Part shown: in pieces, positions 1-9,346 of the stretch | Position numbering within the stretch: position 1 is the first letter of the stretch | How the letters are laid out: every line of letters starts with the position of its first letter | DNA from: Patescibacteria group bacterium UBA6164 | GTDB taxonomy: Bacteria; Patescibacteriota; Gracilibacteria; BD1-5; UBA6164 | DNA length: 30,772 nucleotides | Reading direction: 5' to 3' | Assembly: GCA_002422305.1 (NCBI GenBank) | Contig: DIUG01000021.1 | Span: 1-30,772 of the forward strand | Notes under the pieces: model-generated | The model's database searches: none | The model's input: only the letters and a program-made list of their open reading frames with translations | Told to the model about the DNA's origin: nothing | Position numbers and translations under genes: made by a program

Positions 1-393
1 CTGAAAGTTTTTAGAAAGCAAGTTGAAAAGTTCTTGGATAATGATATAGATAAAAAGACTTATGATGAAAAAAAGAAAACTTTATCAACTGAAAAAATAC
101 AATTAGAAGAATCATATAATGCTATTAAACAATGAGATAACAATATTATAGAAATTATAGAAAATCTATGCGAACTCGTAGAAAACCTATCTAGTAGCTA
201 TAAAAACTGAGATGATGCGAAAAAATGAAAAATTATTAGAGCTATCCAATGCGAACTTATTTTAAACAACAAAAAAGAGCTTACTATAAAGGAAAGTAAA
301 CTCTTTGAGATAATAAAATCTCTTAATTTTCATATTTGGTACTCCCACGGAGAATTGAACTCCGGTCCCAGCCTTGAGAAGACCGTATCCTAA
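1..393 (+). CDS. C-terminal end of a large serine-recombinase-like protein (5' truncated by window)
   Basis: The frame is open from base 1 to TAA at 391-393, with three TGA codons read as Gly. The visible 130 residues are Lys/Glu-rich and helical, followed by ENLCELVENLSSSYKNGDD and a short LILNNKKELTIKESKLFEII segment. This resembles the coiled-coil and C-terminal tail of large serine recombinases; the catalytic and zinc-ribbon domains lie outside the window. The last 19 residues (WYSHGELNSGPSLEKTVS and neighbours) are encoded by the antisense of the tRNA-Glu gene, so the natural C-terminus has probably been replaced or extended at the integration junction. Use of TGA as Gly shows that the element is adapted to this genetic code. 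The family call rests on the C-terminus only; another coiled-coil protein is possible. Confidence 0.65.
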
Positions 394-411
394 CCACTAG
401 ACGATGAGAGC
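337..411 (-). tRNA. tRNA-Glu (anticodon CTC)
   Basis: On the minus strand the sequence folds as a tRNA. The acceptor stem is GCTCTCA/TGGGAGT with a G-U closing pair, the D arm contains TAGTGGTTAG, and the anticodon stem CGGTC/GGCTG encloses loop TTCTCAA with CTC at 34-36. The T arm is CGGAG-TTCAATT-CTCCG, followed by discriminator A and an encoded CCA. CTC reads GAG (Glu). Its 3' half is overlapped in antisense by the recombinase-like frame, suggesting that this tRNA is an integration site. Confidence 0.93.
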
Positions 412-429
412 ATATAAATATTAGAACTT

Positions 430-456
430 ATTATATTTATAAAAAAAATAAATCAA
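430..456 (-). promoter_or_regulatory. Putative promoter of tRNA-Glu
   Basis: On the minus strand there is TTGATT (451-456), a 15 bp spacer and a perfect TATAAT (430-435), 18 bp before the tRNA 5' end. The spacer is short, so the -35 assignment is tentative. Confidence 0.4.
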
Positions 457-470
457 TTATTTTTTTTTAT

Positions 471-500
471 TTGCTAATTTTAAAAATAAAATATTATAAT
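471..500 (+). promoter_or_regulatory. Putative promoter of the ATP-grasp gene
   Basis: TTGCTA (471-476), an 18 bp spacer and TATAAT (495-500) predict a start near 507 and a leader of about 20 nt before the ATG at 527. No Shine-Dalgarno site is visible. Confidence 0.45.
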
Positions 501-526
501 ACATAATTATTTTTTATTTTATTTTT

Positions 527-1777
527 ATGTTAAAATTTTTTATAAATATATCGGGTGGATATAAAATGTATGATTATTATAAATTTGCTTACAAGGATTT
601 ATATGAAAAACATTGAGTTAAGACAATTATTTTTTTTGATAAAAAATTATCAGAAAAATCTATTATAGATAATAACAATAATTATTATCAAATATTTTTT
701 TACGATTCAAAAATTGATTTATTAGAAAAGATAACAAAGTTTAATAAAAATGATATTTATTTTATAAATACTTTTGATGAGATATTAGTAACATTATTAC
801 ATGAAATTAGAAAACATTTATGAATAAAAGTTTCTAAAGAATATATATCATTTAGAAATAAACATATTCAAAGAAATATTTTAATTAAAAAATTTTCTGA
901 AGCTACTGTTGATTTTGTAGAGATTGATTTTAAAAAACAAAATATAGATGATTATTATAAAATTTTAGATTTTCCATATATTATAAAACCATCATCATGA
1001 GTACAAAGTTCTTGAGTGTGAATAATAAAAAATAAAAATGATTTAGAGAAATATATAGAAAATGTTAAAATATTAAATGAAAATATGATTTCTAGATGAA
1101 TAGATAATAATTTATTTTTGATAGAAGAATATATAGACGGTGAAATGTATACTATTGTTTATTTTGTTGATAATGACTGAAATATATCATATAGCCCAAT
1201 AGTAAAAGTTAATTCTGCACAAAATATATGAATTGATGATTTTTCAAATTATGTAAGATTATCTTGAACTATTATTGATAATGAAGTTTCATTTGATGAA
1301 ATAAAATCTTTTGTAGAAAAACATGTGGATATTTTTGGTATGAGAAATACATATATGTTTCAGGAATTTAAAAAAAATAGTAAGTGAGAATTAAAAAATA
1401 TAGAATTAAATGCAAGGATTTGATGATATAGGCTAGAAATGGTTCAAAAAATATATGATTACAATCTTTTAGAAATGCCTTTTTGAAATGTACCAAAATT
1501 AAAATCAGATTTTAGTAATGCAGTTTTTGTTTTTTATTCAAGTAAAAAGGGAATACTTAAATGATTTAATGAAAAATTAATAAATGATTATAAACAATTA
1601 GATTCATATTATAATATTAGAATATCAAATAATTATTTATGAAAAGAGGTTTGAACTACAAAAGATTGATTTTCAAGTATAGTTGCACTTAGAATAAAAA
1701 ATAAAAATTTAATACAATTTAAAAAAGATTATAAATTTATAGAGGATAATTATAATAAATTGATAATTTTGGAATAA
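527..1777 (+). CDS. ATP-grasp domain protein, 416 aa
   Basis: A single frame opens at ATG 527 and ends at TAA 1775-1777, with many TGA glycines. Residues about 148-170 carry PYIIKPSSGVQSSGVGII, the lysine/glycine-rich nucleotide-binding strand and loop of ATP-grasp enzymes. LIEEYIDGEMYTIVYFV (about residue 200) matches the central EE(Y/F)xxGxE element, and NIELNARIGGYRLEM (about residue 290) supplies the metal-binding Glu and Asn. ATP-grasp proteins join a carboxylate to an amine or thiol through an acyl-phosphate; the substrate cannot be read from sequence. It resembles carbamoyl-phosphate-synthase-like or amino-acid ligases rather than D-Ala-D-Ala ligase. It stands alone, has its own promoter, and is followed by a terminator. 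It lies just outside the tRNA-bounded element. Confidence 0.8.
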
Positions 1778-1825
1778 TAAAATATATATTTTAATGAAAA
1801 AAAACTGTAGAACTAAAAAATAAAA

Positions 1826-1850
1826 AAACCTTGATTTTTAATCAAGGTTT
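1826..1850. terminator. Bidirectional terminator between the ATP-grasp gene and rplK
   Basis: A 10 bp perfect stem, AAACCTTGAT/ATCAAGGTTT, with loop TTTTA has a T run on one side and an A run on the other. It can end both convergent transcripts. The rplK stop codon lies two bases beyond it. Confidence 0.9.
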
Positions 1851-1852
1851 TT

Positions 1853-2323
1853 TTATGCTAATTTAGCAGTAATTTCTGCTTTAGTCATACCATCAATATC
1901 AGAAGTAATACCAGAAGCTCTAGCAGTACCTTGAGCAGTTTTCATAGCTCAAGCTATATCTATAGCATTTAAGTCAGGCATTTTTTCGATAGCTATTTCT
2001 TTAATTTGTTCAAAAGTTAAATGTCATACCTTTTCTTTATGAGGAATTTTAGAACCACTTTTTAAATTTAATTTAGCTTTAACTAAAACAGACATAGGAG
2101 GTTGTTTTACGATAAAATCAAAAGTTCTATCTTCATAAACTGTAATTACAACTGGTAATTTAACTCCCATTCTATCTCTAGTTTGTTCATTAAATTTAGA
2201 TGTAAATTCTTGTATAGGTACTCAGTGTTGACCTAGAGCTGGACCAACAGGAGGTGCTGGAGTAGCTTGTCCTCAATTAATTTGTAATTTTATATATCCT
2301 TTTACTGCTTTTTTTGGTGCCAT
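1853..2323 (-). CDS. rplK: 50S ribosomal protein L11
   Basis: The 156-residue protein starts MAPKKAVKGYIKLQINGGQA and continues with the L11 signature TPAPPVGPALGQHGVPIQEF. The C-terminal 23S rRNA-binding half contains FEQIKEIAIEKMPDLNA and AMKTAQGTARASGI. L11 forms the GTPase-associated centre of the large subunit with rRNA helices 43-44 and contacts elongation and release factors. It has about 15 more residues than the usual 141-145, mostly a C-terminal tail. Four of 12 glycines are TGA. The common partner rplA (L1) is absent: the gene has a terminator directly after it and an unrelated gene upstream, so it is probably monocistronic. Start ATG 2321-2323 fits the conserved N-terminus. Confidence 0.96.
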
Positions 2324-2464
2324 GATTTTATAATTATATATTAAATATTTTTCTTTTTAAGTTTAATAATTACTATTTAAAAAATTGTTTTCGGGAAAAC
2401 TATAAATAATTATCAACTCTCTCTTTTTTAGAGATTTTTAGAAGCGAATGTATTTTATTTAAAA
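2324..2464 (-). other. Upstream region of rplK
   Basis: No gene is visible. Two small hairpins lie in the presumed leader: GTTTT-CGGG-AAAAC at 2387-2400 and a CTCT/AGAG stem near 2422-2436. I could not identify a convincing promoter. A leader used for control of L11 is possible but unsupported beyond these stems. Confidence 0.3.
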
Positions 2465-2491
2465 AAAAGAATAAATCAAATTTATTCTTTT
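2465..2491 (-). terminator. Terminator downstream of the VirB4-like gene
   Basis: Stem GAATAAA/TTTATTC with A/T flanks extends to about 11 bp. On the minus strand it is followed by eight T (2461-2468). It separates the VirB4-like transcript from rplK. Confidence 0.75.
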
Positions 2492-2557
2492 TTTTGTAAA
2501 TTTTTCTTTTTTAAGCTTTTAAGTTACTCGTATTTGATATGGTAATATAAATAAAAA

Positions 2558-4414
2558 TTATTTTTTATTTTGTTCTTTTGTTATAATTTGTTCCTCGTAA
2601 TAACTAGCAATTATTTGTATTCATACATGTTCAGTTCAAGCAAAAAATAATCATTGTCATACTGCAGCATTTAAAAGTATATATTTTTCTTGTTCTGTAA
2701 GCTTGTATATGTTTTGCAATGCATCTATTGAAGCACTAGATTGTTTTAATAATAATTGTATAGAAGAGTTTGTCATGATTGGTTTTCAATATTTACTACC
2801 TATAAAATCTTCTACATCTTGAGTAATAGTTGTTATTCATAAACCATATTTTCTAGCTCTTTTTACTAATCAAAATAAAAATTTTGCAGAATCTTCATGT
2901 TGCATAATATTCCATGCTTCATCTATAACTAATATTCTTTTTTTACTACTAGATCTTACTTTATTCCATATATGATTTAAAACTACATACATTGCTATAG
3001 GTCTCATCATATCATCTAAATCTCTAACTGAAAATACTTGTAATCATTCATTTAGATCTATATTTGTTTTATTTGAAAATATTCATGAAAATATACCTAT
3101 AGTATATTTTTCTATTCTTTTTACTAGACTTCAACCTCAATCCATAGTTTCAAGTACATCTTGTAAATCTTTCATTATAGGAATATCTTTTCAGATAATA
3201 TTATCATCTTCTAAAGTAATTCATTTTAAACTATATGTTGTAATCAATGCTTTTTCCATTATAGATTCTTCTTCAGCTGTCATTTTTCATAGCATTAAAT
3301 TCATTAATCATAACAAACTTATAATAGCACTTCTAAGTAAATCTCAAGGTTTTTCATTTTGATCCTTTAATCATAAAGGTAAATCAAAAGGATTTATTCT
3401 TTGATTTGAATTTAAAGAAACATCTAAATAACTACCTCATACTTGATTTACAAGTGGTTTATACTCATTTTCAGGATCTATTATTATCACATCTGTACCA
3501 TACATCAAACTTCTAAGTATTTCTAATTTTACAGCAAATGATTTACCTCAACCTGATTTAGCAAAAACTGTCATATTAGCATTTTCAGTTTTAAATCTAT
3601 CAAATATGATTAATGAATTATTATGTGTATTTACTCAATAAAGTATTCATTCATCGTGTGTTAAAGTACTTGAAGAAAAAGGAAAAGTAGTAGATAATCA
3701 TCCAGTAGATATATTTCTATAAACTCAAAGCTCATCTTTACAAAAAGGTCATGTAGATATAAATCATTGTTCTGCTCTCAAAAATGATTGTTTTTGTAAT
3801 ACATTTCTTCAAGCTAAAACTGTTTCTATATCTTTTCAAATTCTATTAAGTTTTTCTTCATCTTCAGCATATACTGTTATATATATTCATAAATGAAAAT
3901 ATTTTTCTTCTCATCTAGTTAATTTGTATCTTAATTCTTCTACATCTTGTATTTGAGCTTCAATGGCTGGATCATTTATTAATCATTTTTCAGCTGCCAT
4001 ACTTCTTTCAGAGTGTAATTGAGTAAGTCTTTTTCTTAAATATTTTTGTATAAAAGCTCAATCAATCGGATAAACAAAAAGACTCATATCAAATTTTATA
4101 TCCCAATTAATAATCGGTGATAACCAATTTCACTCCAAAAAATTAGGATAAGCATATACAAAAAAAGTCTTAACAAAAGTATTGTTAATTTTTAATTTAT
4201 CTGTATAACTTTTCCAATAAGCTGGAGCAATAGCATCTTTTATATATGCTAAAGCTTCTTTATATTCTTTTTCTGATTCTAATATAGCTTTATCTTCTAT
4301 AGATTTTTCTTTTTTAGTTTCATTTTCTTTTAATTTATTTTTTTTTGTATACGAGTAAGTATCTCAATTTATTCTTGTTCCAACTAAAGATATAAGTTTA
4401 TTTTGGTTTTCCAT
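2558..4414 (-). CDS. VirB4/TraC-type conjugation or secretion ATPase, 618 aa
   Basis: Start ATG 4412-4414, stop TAA 2558-2560. The N-terminal 230 residues are a VirB4-like domain with a charged linker near residues 20-45. FRAEQGFISTGPFCKDELGV-type text leads to SGGLSTTFPFSSSTLT before the ATPase core. The Walker A loop FAKSGGGKSF (about residues 286-295) contains a TGA glycine. VIIIDPENEY is the strand after it, RILVIDEAWNIM is Walker B, and ITTITQDVEDF is the sensor region. This family powers type IV secretion or conjugation from the inner face of the membrane. No other secretion components are in the window; the next gene upstream is a phosphatase and L11 lies downstream. The product could serve DNA transfer or a reduced pilus-like device. 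The missing partners may lie elsewhere. Confidence 0.88.
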
Positions 4415-4529
4415 TAAATTTTACTTAATAATTACTTTCAAATTATTTTATTAATAATAATAGAATTGTAAAGTATGTAATATATTTTTATTATTTTTTA
4501 TGTATTTTTAATTAACATAATCTATAATT

Positions 4530-5729
4530 TTACCAATTCCATTCAGTTATATAATCTTCTGATATTTCTTCTGGAAAATCAACATTTTTATCATAATCAT
4601 TTCATTTATAATGTATAACTGCTAAAGTTATATCATCTAATTGAGTATGTTTATATCACATAAATTTTGATAAATCTATAGTGATATTATTAAAAACACT
4701 TCTAGCTGATTTATAATTTTTTCTATTTACATTTGGAGCATTGTTTATACTTTCTTCTAATCTATTTTCTGTAAACATTTGTTCACTTCAGTCTTTTTTT
4801 GGTTTATTAATTGCTTCAGTTATTCAGTCACTGTACAAAACTATTATATCATTTTCTTCAAATTGTATTTCTTGTTCTTTTACTATTTTTGAAATATCTT
4901 TTACCATTCAAAGAGCTACTCATCAAGATTTTATCTTAAAAGTTTTATTTTGTTTATGTTTATAAATCATTAGATACTCATGTCATGCACCAGTCATAAA
5001 TATTTTATTTTCTTTACTATCCCATCTAACTAAAAGTAAACTCATTAATAAATTTGCTTTTACTCTAGGTTTTAATATTTCATTTGTTTTTGTAAGTATA
5101 ACTGCTCAACTTTTAAAGATTTTACAAAATCAACTAATTAGAGCATTTACCATTATCATTATAAATCATGCTCATACTCAATGACCTGTTGCATCTCATA
5201 CATATATATAATAATTATCTCATTGATTTATTATATCATAAGAATCTCATCATATTTCTCATGCTGGTTTTGATTTAACTATCACTTCTATTTTAGGTAC
5301 TTCAATCATTTTTTTTGTTAACATTTTTCATTGTATTTCTTTACCTAAATCTACTTCAGATCTAATTTCTTTACCATGAATAAATTCATCTTTTATATTT
5401 TTTAGTGTATTTAGTGTTTTTGAAAAAAAAGTTAGAGCATAGTTTAAATGAGGATTCATAGTTTTTTTGAATTCTATATTTGTATCTTTTAGATTTCAAA
5501 CTAAAAAACTTTTTATAGTAAACTCTAATTTTATAATAGGATCATGGAAAAGTTTTTTTATAAAAAAAAGTATAATAAAAAATTCACTAAGAATTATTAT
5601 TCATAATATAATTAGTTTATTTTTTTCACTATAATTTCAAAAAATATCTCAAAATAAATAATATAAAATAGGATTTAATATTAAAATTATTAATATGATT
5701 GCTTGAAAAAATGTATAAAATCATCTCAT
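4530..5729 (-). CDS. Membrane-anchored SpoIIE-type PP2C serine/threonine phosphatase, 399 aa
   Basis: Start ATG 5727-5729, stop TAA 4530-4532. Two hydrophobic helices (about residues 5-25 and 37-57) are followed by a linker helix and a SpoIIE/PP2C catalytic domain. Metal-binding motifs are visible: IGGDSYDIINQGDNYYIYV, then GDATGHGVGAGFIMIM with the Asp at residue 179, then VLYSDGITEAIN, and a final LDDITLAVIHY. These phosphatases use two Mn/Mg ions to remove phosphate from Ser/Thr of regulatory proteins such as anti-sigma antagonists. No antagonist, anti-sigma factor or kinase is encoded nearby. It has its own promoter at 5760-5788 and lies 115 bp upstream of the VirB4-like gene on the same strand. 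A second, soluble homologue is at 19657-21573. Confidence 0.88.
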
Positions 5730-5759
5730 TTTGTATTTATTTAATATGTAATTAGTTTA

Positions 5760-5788
5760 ATTTTACTATATATTTAATTATTATGCAA
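5760..5788 (-). promoter_or_regulatory. Promoter of the membrane PP2C phosphatase gene
   Basis: On the minus strand TTGCAT (5783-5788), a 17 bp spacer and TAAAAT (5760-5765) give a predicted start near 5753, about 24 nt before the ATG. The -35 overlaps one of three TGCAAAT boxes. Confidence 0.6.
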
Positions 5789-5823
5789 ATAAAAAAAGAG
5801 TGCAAATGAAAAAAAGATTTGCA
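5784..5823. repeat. Three TGCAAAT boxes in a divergent promoter region
   Basis: TGCAAAT occurs at 5784-5790 and 5801-5807 as direct repeats 17 bp apart, and inverted (ATTTGCA) at 5817-5823. The first overlaps the -35 of the minus-strand phosphatase promoter and the last overlaps the -35 of a plus-strand promoter. The arrangement looks like binding sites for a regulator of both. Chance recurrence in AT-rich DNA remains possible. Confidence 0.4.
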
Positions 5824-5846
5824 ATTTAAAAAAAAATCATTATAAA
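5819..5846 (+). promoter_or_regulatory. Putative promoter of an intergenic transcript
   Basis: TTGCAA (5819-5824), a 16 bp spacer and TATAAA (5841-5846) give a predicted start near 5853. The transcript would run to the hairpin terminator at 5985-6018. Confidence 0.5.
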
Positions 5847-5852
5847 ACAAAT

Positions 5853-6018
5853 TACTTATATAAAATATTTAAAAAAACAAATGAAAAGTTTAAGAAATAC
5901 ATTTTTTTACTTCTACTTTAATCTTTCTATTTTGAAGGATGTTTTTTGATGATAAAATATTTTTTATAATAATTTATACTCGAGAAAAATCTTTCAAGAA
6001 ATTGAAAGATTTTTTTAT
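5853..6018 (+). ncRNA. Candidate small RNA of about 165 nt, or a leader-peptide transcript
   Basis: This gene-free interval has a promoter-like sequence before it and a strong intrinsic terminator at its end. A very short frame begins at ATG 5881 and ends at TAA after 24 codons (start MKSLRNTFFYFYF). It is aromatic-rich, so a leader or small membrane peptide is an alternative. I recognise no known RNA family. The call depends on the promoter being real. Confidence 0.35.
5985..6018 (+). terminator. Intrinsic terminator with GAAA tetraloop
   Basis: A 13 bp perfect stem (5985-5997 with 6002-6014), AAAAATCTTTCAA pairing with its complement, closes a GAAA loop. A T-rich tail follows. It precedes the gene at 6041, so it ends a transcript coming from the left. 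Confidence 0.85.
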
Positions 6019-6040
6019 TTTAAAAATTAATTAATAAGTT

Positions 6041-6493
6041 ATGTTTGTAGAAAGTTGAAATAGAAGTTTAGATTTATGAGAAAATTTAAACAAAAATATT
6101 GAAAATATTGAAAATATTGAAGGTGAAATTGAATGAGAAATAGATTCTATAAAGGAAAAATTAAATTGACTTGAAATAGATAGATTTAGATGAACACCAA
6201 GTCATTTAGAAGAATTATTGAATAATTGATATTATTTATGAATAGTTGTAAATAGAAGTTTTAAATTAAATAATATTTATGAGTACCAAAAAAATTCATT
6301 TATAGAACTTCATAATGAAAAATTAAAACATTTAGGTGTAAGAGTTTATTTTGATGTAGAAAGAGACCAAGATTGAATTATAAATAAATTATATATTTAT
6401 TCTTGAAAGGTTAAACAAGAAGTTTCGCAAGAAAATCATATTAACTTGTTTAAACATTTTTTATTAAATGTTAATATGTATAAAAATAATTAA
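6041..6493 (+). CDS. Hypothetical protein, 150 aa
   Basis: ATG 6041 to TAA 6491-6493, with in-frame TGA at many predicted glycines. I do not recognise the product. The N-terminal third is a charged, repetitive segment (three near copies of NIE, then EGEIEGEIDSIKEKLNGLEI), probably coiled coil. The C-terminal two thirds read as a small mixed fold with LGIVVNRSFKLNNIYEYQ and LGVRVYFDVERDQDGIINKL. There is no signal peptide or membrane segment. It lies between the 5985-6018 terminator and the terminator that begins at its own stop codon, so it is probably monocistronic. No clear promoter fits between that terminator and the ATG. Confidence 0.65.
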
Positions 6494-6540
6494 TACAAAA
6501 AATATCTTAATACAATAATATTAAGATATTTTTTGTATTA
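6491..6540. terminator. Long perfect inverted-repeat terminator
   Basis: Arms of 22 nt (6491-6512 and 6519-6540) pair perfectly around loop CAATAA. The left arm begins at the TAA stop of the preceding gene. T-rich tracts lie within both arms. The stem is unusually long for a terminator in this window. Confidence 0.8.
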
Positions 6541-6584
6541 AAGCGATATAATTAGGGTTTTTAACAAGACTTTTAATAGTTTTT

Positions 6585-6612
6585 TTGAAAAAGTTTAAAT
6601 GCTAGTTATAAT
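6585..6612 (+). promoter_or_regulatory. Promoter of ftsA-ftsZ
   Basis: TTGAAA (6585-6590), a 16 bp spacer and a perfect TATAAT (6607-6612) predict a leader of about 100 nt before ftsA. A GCTAGT-TATA motif recurs near 6667 and may mark a second, weaker start site. Confidence 0.6.
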
Positions 6613-6720
6613 CTATATGTTAATAAAAGGAAGAAAAAAGACGAATTGGCTTAATATAAAGTAATTAGCTAGTATAAAAAAATTGAACAAAAATTATAAA
6701 ATTTAAGTTAAAAATAAATT

Positions 6721-7959
6721 ATGTGAACATCTAATACAATAACAACGATAGATATATGAAGTTCTAAAATAAGAACTATTATATGATATTTTGATAGTGA
6801 AAATAAGGATAATTTTCATATTTTATGAGTAGGTATTTCAGTTTCTAATGCAATAAGAAAATGAAATATACTAGATATGGAAGAGTTTAAAAATAATCTT
6901 GACTCATCTTTAGCTGAAGCAGAAAAAATGGCATGAGAACAAGTTAGTGGTGCTTATATTTCTTTTAATTCTTCATCATTTGAAGTATTTAGAAATAAAT
7001 GAGTAGTTGCAGTAACTTGAGGTGAGGTTTCAGAGGAGGATATAGATAGAGCTTTAGAAATGGCTAAAAATTGAGTAGATTTACCAAATAAGGAAATATT
7101 AAAAGTAATACCAGAACACTTTAATGTAGATTTGGAAGAATGAATTAAAAATCCTAAATGAATGTCTGCTAGGAAATTAGAGGTAATATCAAATATTTTT
7201 TCTATGAATTTAAATGTTTTAAATAATATTAGAAAAGCTATTTCAGATATTTGAATAGAAATTTATGATATTTACCCAAATTTACTTAGTTCTCCAGAAG
7301 GAGTTTTATCAAAGAGACAAAAAGAATTAGGAGTTGTTTGTATAGATATAGGAGCATCTTCAACATGAGTTACAGTATATGAAAATGGAACATTAAATTA
7401 TTCAAATATAATACCGATTTGATGAGATAATGTTACAAATGATATAGCCTTATGACTTAGGACATCTACTGCAATTGCTGAAAAAATAAAAATAGAATAT
7501 GCAGAATTAAATTTAGAGAAAGATGATTGATATGTGGATCAAGAATTTGATTTGAGAGAATTAAATATGTGAGAAGAGTGAGAAGTTTCTAGAGTGTATC
7601 TTTCTAGAATAGTTACAGCTAGATATGAAGAAATATTATATTTTGTTAGAGAAGAATTAAAGAGAGTATGAAGAGATTGAATGTTACCCGAATGAGCAGT
7701 ATGTGTTTGATGATGAGTTAAAATGAGATGATTTGTTGAGTTATGAAAGAAAAGTTTAAAATTGCCTGTATTTATTTGAACACCAATTTCAAAAGATCAA
7801 TTAGTTGATTCTTCAATTAGTGATCCAGTATTTGCAGCAGTTATATGAACAATGATATTATCAAATTTGTATTGAACTAATTCAAATTTGTTTACTTTTA
7901 ATATTTGATGATTTTTTGAATCAATTAAAAAAATCTTTAAAAAAATTATGCCTAAATAA
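6721..7959 (+). CDS. ftsA: Cell division protein FtsA
   Basis: ATG 6721, immediately followed by a TGA glycine, to TAA 7957-7959; 412 residues, normal for FtsA. The actin-like fold shows phosphate-1 ITTIDIGSSKIRTIIGYF near the N-terminus. Phosphate-2 is VVCIDIGASSTGVTVYENG at about 219, and the adenosine motif is AVCVGGGVKMRGF near 325. The C-terminal FFESIKKIFKKIMPK is an amphipathic, basic membrane-targeting helix. FtsA tethers FtsZ filaments to the cytoplasmic membrane and recruits the divisome. It is 40 bp upstream of ftsZ on the same strand with no terminator between. About 25 or more of its glycines are TGA, a much higher share than in the pilin gene. Confidence 0.96.
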
Positions 7960-7999
7960 GATCTTAAAAAATTAAATACTTTATAAATTAAATTACATT

Positions 8000-9241
8000 A
8001 TGATTAATAAAAGAAAAGAAGATAAATTAAAAAATTTACTTTGAGGTAATAGGGATTGAGGATTTGCCTGACCAGAAGAGGTGAAAATTTGAAGAGGTAT
8101 TTCTCCCGTAGCTAGTATAAAAGTTGTTTGAGTAGGTTGAGCTTGACAAAATGCTGTAAATAGAATGATTGAAGGATGATTAGAGTGAGTAGAATTTGTA
8201 TCTATAAATACTGATACTCAAGCTTTATATAATTCGCTTGCACCTACAAAATTAAATATATGAAAAATTATTACTCAAGGTTTATGAGCTTGAGCTGATC
8301 CAGAAATAGGTAAAAAATCTGCTGAAGAATCTAGAGAAGATATAAAAAATGCTTTATCTTGAGCAGATATGGTTTTTATTACTTGTGGTTTAGGTTGAGG
8401 TACTTGAACTGGTGCTGCTCCAGTTGTTGCTGAAGTTGCCAAAGAATTATGAGCATTAACAGTATGAATTGTTACTAAACCATTTTCTTTTGAATGACAA
8501 AATAGAATGAGTAAATCTATTGATGGTTATAACAATTTAAAAGAAAAAGTGGATACACTTATTACAATACCAAATGATAGAATTTTATCTATTATTGATA
8601 AAAAAACACCTCTTTTAGATGCTTTTTCTATAGTTGATGAAATATTAAATCAATGAGTTCAAGGAGTTTCTGATTTAATAACTCAACCAGGTTTAATAAA
8701 TGTCGATTTTGCGGATGTGACTTCTGTTATGAAAAATGCTTGATCAGCACTTATGGGAATAGGTTATTGATCTGGAGAAAATAGAGCAATAGAAGCTGCT
8801 AGAGCAGCAATAGATTCACCACTTTTAGAATTATCTATTGCAGGTGCAAAATGATTATTATTTAATATTACTGGTGGTACTGATTTATCAATGTTTGAAG
8901 TAGATGAAGCAGCTAAAATAATTACAGAATCAGTAGATACTGATGCTAATATAATATTTGGAGCTACTATTAATGAAGAATATAATGGTGAATTAAAAAT
9001 TACTGTAGTTGCAACTTGATTTGATGAAGATTCTAATAGAAATTATAGTGAATGAGCTAAATTAAAAGTACAATCATCACCTAATCCATTTGGTAGAAAA
9101 CCAGTAACTGATTCTAGAATTTCACCAACAATTAATACAAATAATCAAACTTCAACTAGTAATCAATCTAATATGTGAAATACTACTACTAATAATAATG
9201 ACGATTTGGATATACCTTCTTTTTTAAGAAGAAAAATGTAG
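8000..9241 (+). CDS. ftsZ: Cell division protein FtsZ
   Basis: ATG 8000 to TAG 9239-9241, 413 residues. The tubulin-like GTPase motifs are clear: ASIKVVGVGGAGQNAVNRM, then the signature GGGTGTGAAP near 132-141. The T3-T4 and synergy-loop region includes NVDFADVTSVMKNAGSALMG. Two signature glycines are TGA and three are GGT, which demands UGA=Gly. The C-terminal domain ends with an Asn/Thr-rich linker and a conserved tail DDLDIPSFLRRKM that binds FtsA. FtsZ polymerises with GTP into the division ring. It is cotranscribed with ftsA and followed by a terminator. Confidence 0.98.
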
Positions 9242-9276
9242 TAAAGTATAGCCCATTTTATATTCTTTATATATAT

Positions 9277-9310
9277 AAAAACTAAAAAAAATTGATTTTT
9301 TAGTTTTTTT
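9277..9310 (+). terminator. Terminator after ftsZ
   Basis: A 12 bp stem, AAAAACTAAAAA/TTTTTAGTTTTT (9277-9288, 9296-9307), with a seven-base loop is followed by more T. It ends the ftsAZ transcript. Confidence 0.8.
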
Positions 9311-9346
9311 TATTATAAAAAACTTATTAATATATAAAATATAAAT

